From positions 4,526,001 through 4,590,000 of the forward strand of contig NZ_CP134062.1 of the NCBI RefSeq assembly GCF_031583025.1: a stretch of DNA of 64,000 nt. The letters run 5' to 3'. Source of the DNA: Mycobacterium sp. Z3061. Its GTDB lineage: Bacteria; Actinomycetota; Actinomycetes; Mycobacteriales; Mycobacteriaceae. Of the stretch, positions 18,483-27,223 are shown in pieces (position 1 is the stretch's first letter; each line of letters begins with the position of its first letter). The position numbers and the translations under genes are program-made. The notes beneath the pieces were generated by a model. The model was not told where the DNA came from and searched no databases. It was given only the letters and a program-made list of their open reading frames with translations.

Positions 18483-19338
18483 CGCAACCCCAACCCCAGC
18501 CAACCGATCCGACTAGTCACGGGCGGCTCGCGACGCGAACCAGCCCTGGGCGGATCGTAAGCCAGATCACAGAAAAAGTCTGTAGTTTCGCGAAAATAGT
18601 CTTGATGTATTTGATAAGGCCGGGCCCAGCCGGGCTGGGCCGGACGCCTGCCCAGCCCCCTGTCCATCAATTCGACAGCAGCACTGCAATATACTTCTGG
18701 AATCCTACCGGCGATACAGCACTGAAATGCCGTTCCGAGAAACGTCCGCAAGCGGGTTCGGCAGGGCGCATTGAAAATTCTGAGTACCCCGATACCCGGA
18801 ATTTGCGAACCCGAACTCCCGGTTCCGAACACGGAAATTCCGGAATTCGCCGAGCCCGCGCTGAGAGGACGTGTTGGCCATTCCGCGTCGCCGGCGTTGA
18901 GCGCGCCGAAGGTGGCCACCCCCGCCTGAAGTACCGAATCCCGAGTTCTGCCAACCACAATTGGCGCTGCCCGATTGGCAATAGTGACCCGCGCGGAAGG
19001 TGCCGGTGCCGGCCTTGAGGGGCGCCGGGACGGATCCCCGCTCGGCTCGCCGGACCGACTGCTCCGGCGCTGAGGTCGCCGTCGCTACGGGCGCTGGTAC
19101 GGGTACCGCAATCTTTTACCGACGCCGGTCCCGAATTACCCGCGTCAGCGGCTCGGGAATGGCTACCTCCGTTTGGAGAAATCCGATGTCGACGGCTCTG
19201 CGAGTTACCGAAGCGGGTCTTCGATCAGAGAAGTCGACGCTGCCGCCGCTGGAATTGCCGGGGTCGAAGAATCCGAAATGCCGGGCGCTGCCGGAATGCC
19301 GAAAGCGAGGTTGCCCCGGTCAACGGGCAGATTCGCCG
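18483..19338 (-). pseudogene. Gene-free decayed region, possible PPE-MPTR remnant
   Basis: 856 bases without a credible intact gene. On the minus strand fragments in different frames resemble the Asn/Gly-rich repeats of PPE-MPTR proteins: GFFDPGNSSGGS near 19225-19265, and ATFGALNAGDAEW with SANSGISVFGTGSSGS near 18800-18920. In M. tuberculosis MPTR-type PPE genes lie between PPE38 and glyS, so this may be what is left of one. The resemblance is by eye and the assignment is tentative. Confidence 0.35.
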
Positions 19339-20721
19339 TTAACCGCCCTTGAGCCGCACAGCCAGATAGTCGGCGACATTGTCGATCCCCACCCGCTCCT
19401 GCGTCATGGCGTCGCGCTCGCGCACCGTCACGGCGTTGTCCTCGAGCGAGTCGAAGTCCAACGTCACGCAGTAGGGCGTGCCGATCTCGTCCTGGCGCCG
19501 GTAGCGCCGGCCGATCGCTCCGGCGTCGTCGAACTCGATGTTCCAGGATTTGCGTAGCTCGGCGGCCAGGTCGCGGGCCTTCGGACTCAGGTCGGCATGG
19601 CGGGACAGTGGCAGCACCGCCGCCTTGACCGGCGCCAGCCGGGTGTCCAGTCGCAGCACCGCACGCTTGTCCACGCCACCCTTGGCGTTCGGCGCCTCGT
19701 CCTCGGTGTAGGCATCGATCAGGAACGCCATGAACGACCGGGTCAGGCCCGCCGCGGGTTCGATGACATACGGCGTGTAGCGAGTGTCGGTGGCCTGGTC
19801 GAAAAACGACAGCTCTGTTCCGGAATGCTTGCTGTGCGTGGACAAGTCGAAGTCCGTACGGTTTGCGACGCCCTCCAGCTCACCCCACGGGTTGCCCTGG
19901 AAGCCGAACTTGTACTCGATGTCGACGGTGCGGTCGGAGTAGTGCGACAACTTCTCCTTGGGGTGCTCGTACAGTCGCAGGTTCTCCGGATCGATGCCGA
20001 GGTCGACGTACCACTGGCGCCGGGTGTCGATCCAGTACTGGTGCCATTCCTTGGCGGTGGACGGCTCGACGAAGAACTCCATCTCCATCTGCTCGAACTC
20101 ACGGGTGCGGAAGATGAAGTTGCCCGGGGTGATCTCGTTGCGGAAGCTCTTGCCGATCTGCCCGATACCGAATGGCGGTTTCTTCCGGGAGGTCGTCATC
20201 ACGTTGGCGAAGTTGACGAAGATGCCCTGCGCGGTTTCGGGGCGCAGATAGTGCAGCCCTTCCTCGGTCTCGATGGGGCCCAGGTACGTCTTGAGCATCA
20301 TGTTGAACTCGCGCGGTTCGGTCCACTGGCCCTTGGTACCGCAATCCGGGCACACGATCTCAGACATCGGCACTGAATCGGGATCACCGCCCTTTTTGGC
20401 CGCGTACGCCTCTTGCATATGGTCCTGACGATGCCGCTTGTGGCAGTTCAGGCACTCCACCAGCGGGTCGTTGAAGACCTCGACGTGGCCGGAGGCGACC
20501 CACACCTCGCGCGGCAGGATGATCGAGGAGTCGAGCCCGACGACGTCGTCCCGGCCGGTGACGACCGAGCGCCACCACTGCCTTTTGATGTTCTCCTTCA
20601 GCTCCACGCCCAGCGGGCCGTAATCCCAAGCCGACTTGGTGCCCCCGTAGATCTCTCCCGAGGGGAAGACGAAGCCGCGCCGCTTGGCCAGGTTGACTAC
20701 GGTTTCGATAACGGACGCCAC
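19339..20721 (-). CDS. glyS: Glycyl-tRNA synthetase (dimeric type)
   Basis: Class II aminoacyl-tRNA synthetase charging tRNA-Gly. 460 residues. The N-terminus is [19 protein letters not shown], with motif 2-type [25 protein letters not shown] and motif 3-type [15 protein letters not shown] zinc-ribbon-like insert has CLNCHKRHR and [10 protein letters not shown]. The anticodon-binding domain is C-terminal ([13 protein letters not shown], then [13 protein letters not shown] and [11 protein letters not shown]). The alpha2 form is usual in actinobacteria. It is divergent from smtB-zur. Confidence 0.96.
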   Translation of the reverse strand: MASVIETVVNLAKRRGFVFPSGEIYGGTKSAWDYGPLGVELKENIKRQWWRSVVTGRDDVVGLDSSIILPREVWVASGHVEVFNDPLVECLNCHKRHRQDHMQEAYAAKKGGDPDSVPMSEIVCPDCGTKGQWTEPREFNMMLKTYLGPIETEEGLHYLRPETAQGIFVNFANVMTTSRKKPPFGIGQIGKSFRNEITPGNFIFRTREFEQMEMEFFVEPSTAKEWHQYWIDTRRQWYVDLGIDPENLRLYEHPKEKLSHYSDRTVDIEYKFGFQGNPWGELEGVANRTDFDLSTHSKHSGTELSFFDQATDTRYTPYVIEPAAGLTRSFMAFLIDAYTEDEAPNAKGGVDKRAVLRLDTRLAPVKAAVLPLSRHADLSPKARDLAAELRKSWNIEFDDAGAIGRRYRRQDEIGTPYCVTLDFDSLEDNAVTVRERDAMTQERVGIDNVADYLAVRLKGG

Positions 20722-20820
20722 GGGGGTGTGCGCTCCCTTCCGGGGACTCGGCAGACACGGGCAGCGACGACCGCTGCCCGCAGATCATCCGTCATGGTAG
20801 CGATCGACGTCAGGTCTTTG

Positions 20821-20840
20821 ACATGCATCATCATGCATGT
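20821..20840. promoter_or_regulatory. Palindromic candidate SmtB operator upstream of smtB-zur
   Basis: ACATGCAT (20821-20828) and ATGCATGT (20833-20840) form a perfect inverted repeat with a 4-base spacer, overlapping a TTGACA at 20819-20824. It lies about 90 bases upstream of smtB in the glyS/smtB divergent region. The size and symmetry suit an ArsR/SmtB-family dimer site, so zinc-responsive autoregulation is likely but inferred. Confidence 0.6.
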
Positions 20841-20926
20841 GACAGTGGAGGGCAGTCGGGGCTGGTTCGACCGGACCCGCGCGTCGGCCCTAATGCTTCG
20901 AACTCCAAAGGTGGTGACTCGACACG

Positions 20927-21319
20927 GTGACATCGCCGTCGACCCCTACCGCCGCTGATGACGAACTGGCCGGTCATCACGAGCACAGCGCTGACGGCGT
21001 CGCTGCGCACCCCGCGTACCCGACGCCACCGCCGCGCGAGATTCTGGACGCCGCCGGTGAGTTGCTGCGTGCGCTGGCCGCGCCGGTGCGCATCGCGATC
21101 GTGCTGCAGTTGCGCGAGTCCCAGCGCTGCGTGCACGAACTGGTCGACGCGTTGGGGGTGCCGCAGCCGTTGGTCAGTCAGCATCTGAAGATCCTGAAGG
21201 CGGCCGGGGTGGTTTCCGGGGAGCGGTCCGGCCGTGAGGTGATGTACCGGCTTGCCGACCATCACCTGGCCCACATCGTGGTCGACGCGGTGGCCCATGC
21301 GGGTGAGGACGCGCCGTGA
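20927..21319 (+). CDS. smtB: ArsR/SmtB-family zinc-responsive repressor
   Basis: 130 residues from GTG 20927. The winged helix covers about 38-115 (LLRALAAPVRIAIVLQLRES, helix-turn-helix VPQPLVSQHLKILKAAGVV, wing GREVMYRLADHHLAHIV). DHHLAHIVVDAVAH provides the alpha5-type metal site, and the His-rich N-terminal tail (GHHEHSAD) may add ligands. It overlaps zur as GTGA, forming the conserved smtB-zur operon in which SmtB releases DNA in high zinc and allows zur expression. Confidence 0.93.
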   Translation: MTSPSTPTAADDELAGHHEHSADGVAAHPAYPTPPPREILDAAGELLRALAAPVRIAIVLQLRESQRCVHELVDALGVPQPLVSQHLKILKAAGVVSGERSGREVMYRLADHHLAHIVVDAVAHAGEDAP

Positions 21320-21723
21320 CGTCCAGCGAAGGAACCACCGTCCGTTCCACGCGTCAGCGCGCGGCCATTTCCACGCTGCTGGAAACGCTCGACGAGTTCC
21401 GCTCGGCCCAGGAACTGCATGACGAGCTGCGGCGTCGCGGCGAGAACATCGGCCTGACCACTGTGTATCGCACGCTGCAGTCGATGGCCGCGGCCGGCAT
21501 GGTCGACACCCTGCGCACCGACACCGGAGAATCCGTCTACCGCAGGTGCTCGGAGCACCACCATCACCATCTGGTGTGCCGCAACTGTGGCTCGACCATC
21601 GAGGTCGGCGACCATGAGGTCGAGTCCTGGGCGGCCGAGGTGGCGGCCAAGTACGGATATTCGGAAGTCAGCCACACCATCGAGATCTTCGGCACGTGCT
21701 CGGATTGCAGGCGCAACGGTTGA
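21316..21723 (+). CDS. zur: Zinc uptake regulator, Fur family
   Basis: 135 residues (FurB/Zur). N-terminal winged helix with TRQRAAISTLLETLDEF and TTVYRTLQSMAAAGMVD; C-terminal metal and dimerisation domain with the His-rich HHHHHLVCRNCG and a second CxxC in GTCSDCRRNG that together form the structural zinc site. The start GTG overlaps the smtB stop. It represses zinc uptake and alternative ribosomal protein genes when zinc is plentiful. Confidence 0.94.
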   Translation: MTSSEGTTVRSTRQRAAISTLLETLDEFRSAQELHDELRRRGENIGLTTVYRTLQSMAAAGMVDTLRTDTGESVYRRCSEHHHHHLVCRNCGSTIEVGDHEVESWAAEVAAKYGYSEVSHTIEIFGTCSDCRRNG

Positions 21724-21730
21724 GCGCTCG

Positions 21731-22141
21731 CTAAGCGGTCAGCTCGCTCCGGATCCGCGCACCGGTGTCCAGCACCAACAGGATGAGGGTGCGCAGGGCG
21801 TCGTCGGTGAGGCCGGCGCCGGGAAAGTTGTAACGGAGCATCACGTCACCGGTCTTGGCGGTCCTGGCGCCCTTGGCGGGGGTCTTCTCCAGCAGAGTCA
21901 GCGAGCCGAAGTTGACCTCCCGCGCCTGGGCGGCCACCTGGTCGCGGACCTTCTTGGTCAGCGGCAGATCCCAGGCCAGCACCTGGGTCAGCGACATCAG
22001 GTCGAGGTCCTCGACGATGCGCACCACCCGCAGCGAAGCGAACGTGCCGTCGTGGCGGAGCGTGAGCGCTCCGTCGGGCTCGGACTCCACCGAGACGATC
22101 TCGCCGAGTATCGCCGCCAACCGATCGTGCAGAGGTGTCAT
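21731..22141 (-). CDS. Conserved hypothetical protein (Rv2360c-like)
   Basis: 136 residues from ATG 22141, which overlaps the uppS stop as ATGA; the longer frame upstream is only uppS read out of frame. The product ([60 protein letters not shown]) has mixed alpha/beta character with no signal peptide or membrane segment. It matches the protein that follows uppS in M. tuberculosis. The fold is not recognised with certainty, although the short length and alternating pattern resemble a type III chaperone-like (YbjN-type) fold. Confidence 0.8.
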   Translation of the reverse strand: MTPLHDRLAAILGEIVSVESEPDGALTLRHDGTFASLRVVRIVEDLDLMSLTQVLAWDLPLTKKVRDQVAAQAREVNFGSLTLLEKTPAKGARTAKTGDVMLRYNFPGAGLTDDALRTLILLVLDTGARIRSELTA

Positions 22142-23040
22142 CAGGCGCTCCCAAACCGTCGGTTGCGCGACGCGTACTCCTCGCAGGCCGCCCACAGATC
22201 GCGCCGGTCGTAGTCGGGCCACAGCTTGTCCTGGAAGACGTATTCGGCGTAGGCGGCCTGCCACAGCATGAAGTTGCTGGACCGGTGCTCGCCCGACGTC
22301 CGCAGGAACAGGTCCACATCGGGGATGTCCGGTCGCTGCATGTGACGGGAGATCGTCGACTCGTTGACACGCTCCGGGTTGAGCCGGCCGGCCGCGGCCT
22401 CGACGGCGATTCTCCGGGCGGCCTCCGCGATTTCCGTGCGGCCCCCGTAGTTGACGCAGTAATTGATGGTGATGACGTCGTTGTTCTTCGTTACTTCCTC
22501 CGCGACGGCCAGTTCGTTGATGACGCTGCGCCACAGTCGCGGCGCGGAGCCCACCCAACGGATCTTGACGCCCATCTGGTTCAGGATGTCGCGCCGTCGC
22601 CGCACCACGTCACGGTTGAAGCCCATCAAGAACTTGACCTCTTCGGCCGACCGCTTCCAGTTCTCCGTGGAGAAGGCATACAGGCTCAGCCATTTGATCC
22701 CGATTTCGACTGCGCCACAAGCGATGTCAATCACCACCGCTTCGCCCATCTTGTGCCCCTCGGTGCGGCGCAGGCCGCGCTGGGTGGCCCAGCGGCCGTT
22801 GCCGTCCATCACTATGGCGACGTGATTGGGCAGCTGAGCGGCCGGGATGCGCGGTGCGACCGCCTTCGATATGTGCTGCGGAGGCCGGCGCGGTCCCCCG
22901 CCCGGTGCCGGCGGCAGGTCGGGGAAGACCACGGGCCAGGTCGACGTGTCGGGGAAGACCGGGTAGTCGTCGGGTGCCGGGGGTAGCTGCGGGAAGTCAG
23001 AGGACTTCAGTCGGTCGGCCTTTTTAGCCACACTCGGCAT
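22141..23040 (-). CDS. uppS: Decaprenyl diphosphate synthase (cis-prenyltransferase)
   Basis: Elongates a short prenyl diphosphate to decaprenyl diphosphate, the lipid carrier for mycobacterial wall synthesis. 299 residues. After a Pro-rich N-terminal extension (1-60) typical of the mycobacterial enzyme come [13 protein letters not shown] with the catalytic Asp, [25 protein letters not shown], and the C-terminal [20 protein letters not shown]. It overlaps recO at its start and Rv2360c at its end, so the three are translationally coupled. Confidence 0.96.
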   Translation of the reverse strand: MPSVAKKADRLKSSDFPQLPPAPDDYPVFPDTSTWPVVFPDLPPAPGGGPRRPPQHISKAVAPRIPAAQLPNHVAIVMDGNGRWATQRGLRRTEGHKMGEAVVIDIACGAVEIGIKWLSLYAFSTENWKRSAEEVKFLMGFNRDVVRRRRDILNQMGVKIRWVGSAPRLWRSVINELAVAEEVTKNNDVITINYCVNYGGRTEIAEAARRIAVEAAAGRLNPERVNESTISRHMQRPDIPDVDLFLRTSGEHRSSNFMLWQAAYAEYVFQDKLWPDYDRRDLWAACEEYASRNRRFGSA

Positions 23041-23821
23041 CCTGCCCGATCAGCCCGGCCCGGCGTTCGGCGACCGTGCGATCAACCTGGTACACCCGCT
23101 CCACCAACGGCAACGTTTTGAGTTGCCGCTCCAGATGCCATTGCAGGTGAGCGGCCACCAGTCCGCTGACATAGCTGCGATGCGACGGCGGGGACTGCTC
23201 GGCAGCCTCCCAGTCGCCGTCGTGCAACGCCGACATCAGATCCAGCACGCCCAACGGCGGGGTGGTGGCTCCGGCCGGACGGCAGTGCGCGCAGACGCTG
23301 CCCCCGGCGGCGATGTGGAACGCGCGATGCGGACCGGGGGTCGCGCAGCGGGCGCACTCGGTCAGGGCCGGCGCCCATCCGGCGGTGCCCATGGCGCGCA
23401 GGAGGTAGGCGTCCAGCAGCAACTCGCGGGGGCGGCGCCCGTCCGCGACCGCCCGCAGAGCGCTTACCGTGAGCCGGTGCAGCACCGGCGCGGGCGCCCG
23501 CTCCTCGCCGGCCAGACGTTCGGCGGTTTCCAGCATCGCGCAGCCACAGGTGTAGCGGCCGTAGTCGTTGACGATGTCGGTGGCGAACGCATCGATCGAG
23601 ACGACCTGGGTGACGATGTCGAGGTTGCGGCCCGGGTGCAGCTGCGCGTCGATGTGCGCGAACGGCTCCAACCGCGCGCCGAATTTGCTGCGGGTGCGCC
23701 GCACCCCCTTGGCCACCGCACGGACCAGCCCATGATCACGGGTCAGCAGGGTGACGATCCGGTCGGCTTCTCCGAGCTTGTGCTGACGCAGCACAACAGC
23801 CCGGTCTCGATACAGCCGCAT
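23024..23821 (-). CDS. recO: DNA repair protein RecO
   Basis: Recombination mediator that helps RecA load on SSB-coated DNA and anneals strands. 265 residues from ATG 23821; the frame runs 42 codons further but the family N-terminus [23 protein letters not shown] fixes the start. N-terminal OB fold, then a helical domain with the zinc-binding CARCATPG and CAHCRPAG pairs near 150-185. Its last 17 bases overlap uppS. It is divergent from amiA2 with 61 bases between starts. Confidence 0.95.
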   Translation of the reverse strand: MRLYRDRAVVLRQHKLGEADRIVTLLTRDHGLVRAVAKGVRRTRSKFGARLEPFAHIDAQLHPGRNLDIVTQVVSIDAFATDIVNDYGRYTCGCAMLETAERLAGEERAPAPVLHRLTVSALRAVADGRRPRELLLDAYLLRAMGTAGWAPALTECARCATPGPHRAFHIAAGGSVCAHCRPAGATTPPLGVLDLMSALHDGDWEAAEQSPPSHRSYVSGLVAAHLQWHLERQLKTLPLVERVYQVDRTVAERRAGLIGQDAECG

Positions 23822-23882
23822 CACAATAGTTTTGCACCCCGCCGCGACATCGCGGGTATCCGCGCCGATAGTCTCGTACCCC

Positions 23883-25382
23883 GTGGTCAGCGCTTCTGGG
23901 TCAGTTTCTGGGGTCGATTCCGGCTCCGACAACCGGCGATTGCCCACGTTAACCGACCTGCTCTACCAGCTCGCGACCAGGAAGGTCACGGCTGCCCAGC
24001 TGGTCCGCCGCTCCCTGCATGCCATCGATGTGAGCCAGTCCACATTGAACGCGTTCCGGGTGGTGCTCACCGAGTCGGCCCTGGCCGACGCGGCGGCGGC
24101 CGACCGGCGCCGTGCCGCCGGCGACACGGCACCGCTGCTGGGCATCCCGATCGCGGTGAAGGACGACGTCGACATTGCCGGTGTCCCCACCGCGTACGGC
24201 ACCGACGGCTACGTCCGGCCCGCCACCGCAGACAGCGAGGTGGTGCGCCGCCTCAAGGCGGCCGGCGCGGTGATCGTCGGCAAGACCAACACCTGCGAGC
24301 TGGGACAGTGGCCGTTCACCAGCGGGCCGGGTTTCGGGCATACCCGCAACCCCTGGGCGCGCCGGCACACCCCGGGAGGGTCGTCGGGCGGGAGCGCGGC
24401 CGCGGTTGCCGCGGGCCTGGTGACCGCGGCGATCGGCTCCGACGGCGCCGGCAGTGTGCGCATCCCGGCGGCGTGGACGCATCTGGTGGGTATCAAGCCG
24501 CAACGCGGACGCATCTCCACCTGGCCGGAGCCCGAGTCGTTCAACGGCATCACGGTCAACGGTGTGCTGGCCCGTACGGTCGCCGACGCGGCGCTCGTCC
24601 TGGACGCGGCGTCCGGCAACGTCGAGGGCGACCTGCACAAGCCGCCCCCGCTCACGGCGTCCGACTACGTCGGCATCGCGCCCGGTCCGCTGCGGATCGC
24701 GTTGTCGACCGGCATCCCGTACACGTTCTTCCGGGCCAAGCTGCATCCCGAGATCCTGGCCGCCATCCAAAAAGTGGGCGAGCAACTGGAACTGCTCGGC
24801 CATACCGTGGTCAAGGGCAACCCGGACTACGGGGTGCGGCTGTCGTGGGATTTCCTGGCCCGATCGATGTCCGGGCTGTGGGACTGGGGAGAACGACTCG
24901 GCGAGAACGTCAACTGGGACCCCCGCACGCTGTCCAACATGCGCACCGGCCACATGCTCTCCCAGGCGACCCTGCGCACCGCGCGCCGCCACGAGGCCGC
25001 CGATCAGCGCCGGGTCGGATCGATTTTCAACATCGTCGACGTGGTGCTGGCGCCGACCACCGCGCAGCCACCGCCGCTGGCGCGGGCCTTCGACCGGTTG
25101 AGCGGCATCGCCACTGACCGGGCCGTCATCGCCGCCTGCCCGTACGCGTGGCCGTGGAACGTATTGGGCTGGCCGTCCATCAACGTTCCGGCAGGTTTCA
25201 CCTCCGACGGACTGCCGATCGGCGTGCAGCTGATGGGCCCGGCCAACAGTGAGGGCATGCTGATCTCACTGGCCGCCGAACTGGAGGCGTTCAGCGGCTG
25301 GGCGTCGAAACAACCCAAGGTCTGGTGGAACACCGGCAACAGCACTCCCCCGCTGCACAGCGTGCCGGAGCCGCGCGCCTGA
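23883..25382 (+). CDS. amiA2: Amidase, amidase-signature family
   Basis: 499 residues from GTG 23883, with TAGTCT 8 bases upstream suggesting a leaderless message; the longer frame to 23832 overlaps the recO promoter. The Ser-Ser-Lys triad can be placed: Lys in GIPIAVKDDVDIAG, the cis-Ser in TPGGSSGGSAAAVAAG, and the nucleophile Ser in GSDGAGSVRIPAAW. It hydrolyses carboxamides; the natural substrate is not known. It is the positional homologue of Rv2363. Confidence 0.93.
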   Translation: MVSASGSVSGVDSGSDNRRLPTLTDLLYQLATRKVTAAQLVRRSLHAIDVSQSTLNAFRVVLTESALADAAAADRRRAAGDTAPLLGIPIAVKDDVDIAGVPTAYGTDGYVRPATADSEVVRRLKAAGAVIVGKTNTCELGQWPFTSGPGFGHTRNPWARRHTPGGSSGGSAAAVAAGLVTAAIGSDGAGSVRIPAAWTHLVGIKPQRGRISTWPEPESFNGITVNGVLARTVADAALVLDAASGNVEGDLHKPPPLTASDYVGIAPGPLRIALSTGIPYTFFRAKLHPEILAAIQKVGEQLELLGHTVVKGNPDYGVRLSWDFLARSMSGLWDWGERLGENVNWDPRTLSNMRTGHMLSQATLRTARRHEAADQRRVGSIFNIVDVVLAPTTAQPPPLARAFDRLSGIATDRAVIAACPYAWPWNVLGWPSINVPAGFTSDGLPIGVQLMGPANSEGMLISLAAELEAFSGWASKQPKVWWNTGNSTPPLHSVPEPRA

Positions 25383-25436
25383 AACCGTCGACACCGCTTC
25401 GGGTTTGGCGATTGCCCCGTGGGGTAGTTGACCGCG

Positions 25437-27077
25437 ATGGATGGATCGGCAGGCGACACCGGCGAACTCGACGCGGTTGCCCGCAGTCACTTCGGCTGGG
25501 CCGAGCTCACCGATCCTCAGCGCGCGGCGATGCGGGCGGTACTGCACGGTCGAGATCTGCTCGCCGTCATGCCGACCGGTTCCGGGAAGTCGGCTATCTA
25601 CCAGATCCCTTCCCTGCTGACCGACGGTGTGACACTGGTGGTCTCGCCGCTGCTCGCATTGCAGAAGGATCAGATCGCCGCCATCGAGGAGAGCGGTGCG
25701 GGAACGGCGGTGGCCGTCAACTCCGCACTGCGCGCCGCCGAGCGCCGCCGAGCGTGGCAGGCCATCGAGAGCGGCAGTGCGGACTTCGTTTTCATCTCGC
25801 CCGAACAGTTGGCCAACGATGACGTGGTCGACAGATTGCGCCGGGCGCGGCTGTCGCTGTGTGTCGTCGACGAAGCGCACTGCGTGTCCGCGTGGGGCCA
25901 CGACTTCCGCCCGGACTACCGGCGGCTCGCCGATGTCTTTCGTCAACTGGGACAATCGATTCCGGTTGCTGCCCTGACGGCGACAGCGTCGGTGGTGGTG
26001 CGACGGGACATCGTCGGGCGGCTGGGACTACGCGAACCCACCGTCGTCATCGCCGGTTTCGACCGGCCCAACCTGCGTCTGATCGTCGAACGGTACCTCG
26101 ACGAGGAGAACAAGCGCTCCGCAGTGATCGACTGGGTCGCGGCGCTACCTGGCCCCGGCCTGCTGTACACCGCCACCCGCAGCGATTCCGAGTCCTATGC
26201 GGAAAGTCTGCGCGAGAAGGGCATTGCCGCGGCGTGCTACCACGCGGGCATGTCCGCGGCGCAGCGCGAGGAGGTACACGCCGGTTTTCGCGATGACACC
26301 TATGAGGTAGTGGTGGCGACGTCGGCGTTCGGGATGGGCATCGACAAACCCAACGTGCGGTTCGTCGCTCACGCGTCGACTCCGGACTCTCTGGACAGTT
26401 ACTACCAGCAGATCGGCCGGGCCGGCAGGGACGGCGAGGACGCCCACGCTCTGCTGTTCTATCGGCCCGAAGACCTAGGCCTGGCGCGCTTTTTCACCGC
26501 CGGCCGACCGGACGAGCAGTTGCTCCGGGCGGTGTTCGGGGTGCTGGACCCGGTGCAGCCGACGAAACTGAAAGACCTGCGCAGCGCGTTGGCCGTGCCT
26601 GGCCGCCGACTGACGAGCGCGGTCAACATCCTTGAAGAGGCGGGCGCGGTGCGCTCCACGCGGAGCGGCTTCGTGCGGGCGACGGCATCGCCGGACGCGG
26701 TCATCGCCGCGGCCACGGAGGTGATGGAACTGCGTGAGCGCGTTGACCTCAGCCGGGTCGAGATGATGCGCGGCTACGCCGAAACCTATTCGTGTCGAAG
26801 GGTTTCCCTACTCTCCTATTTCGGCGAATACCTGGACGAGCCGTGTGGCAACTGCGACCGGTGCCTGGCGGCCGGGCAACCAGACGACGTCAGAACCGAA
26901 CGGCCGGCGTACCACGTCGGGACCGCCGTGCGGCATTCCCAGTGGGGTCCGGGACTAGTCATCGGCGGCGACCGCGAACGTGTCACCGTCCTTTTCGACG
27001 AGTTCGGGTACCGGACTCTTTCGATGGCCGCGGTGCGCGAGAAAGGTCTGCTGGAGGTCGCAGGCGGCGGCGGCTGA
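25437..27077 (+). CDS. recQ: RecQ-family ATP-dependent DNA helicase
   Basis: 546 residues from ATG 25437 (TTG 25428 is an alternative). Superfamily 2 motifs in order: motif 0 FGWAELTDPQRAAM, Walker A MPTGSGKSAIYQ, VVDEAHCVSAWGHDFRPDY (DEAH with the RecQ aromatic loop), LTATAS, DRPNL, YHAGMSAAQRE, ATSAFGMGIDKPNVR and QIGRAGRDG. A zinc-binding region with YSCRR, CGNCDRC follows near 445-475. The C-terminal 80 residues form a beta-rich extension (HVGTAVRHSQWGPGLVIG) instead of an HRDC domain. M. tuberculosis lacks RecQ at this position. Confidence 0.9.
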   Translation: MDGSAGDTGELDAVARSHFGWAELTDPQRAAMRAVLHGRDLLAVMPTGSGKSAIYQIPSLLTDGVTLVVSPLLALQKDQIAAIEESGAGTAVAVNSALRAAERRRAWQAIESGSADFVFISPEQLANDDVVDRLRRARLSLCVVDEAHCVSAWGHDFRPDYRRLADVFRQLGQSIPVAALTATASVVVRRDIVGRLGLREPTVVIAGFDRPNLRLIVERYLDEENKRSAVIDWVAALPGPGLLYTATRSDSESYAESLREKGIAAACYHAGMSAAQREEVHAGFRDDTYEVVVATSAFGMGIDKPNVRFVAHASTPDSLDSYYQQIGRAGRDGEDAHALLFYRPEDLGLARFFTAGRPDEQLLRAVFGVLDPVQPTKLKDLRSALAVPGRRLTSAVNILEEAGAVRSTRSGFVRATASPDAVIAAATEVMELRERVDLSRVEMMRGYAETYSCRRVSLLSYFGEYLDEPCGNCDRCLAAGQPDDVRTERPAYHVGTAVRHSQWGPGLVIGGDRERVTVLFDEFGYRTLSMAAVREKGLLEVAGGGG

Positions 27078-27193
27078 GGGCGCGTCTGACACCCTCGGCG
27101 GCTCGCCGGTTCATGTCATTCACAAATCTTTCGTTTCTCCGGGTCAAACGTGTTGGAAGCGTGTAATTATGGGCAGCGCCCCGTGTTCCGGTG

Positions 27194-27207
27194 GTTGAAA
27201 ATTCAAC
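27194..27207. promoter_or_regulatory. 14-bp palindrome ahead of the PE_PGRS gene
   Basis: GTTGAAAATTCAAC is a perfect palindrome that ends 5 bases before the GGAGG of the next gene. A TAATTAT stretch some 30 bases upstream could be the -10 region. The site could be an operator or an mRNA hairpin. Confidence 0.4.
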
Positions 27208-27223
27208 GGGTTGGAGGACAACG

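Noticed and set aside
21731..22558. Long minus-strand frame across Rv2360c and uppS
   Set aside because: Only the part after ATG 22141 looks coding; the upstream part is uppS read in another frame.
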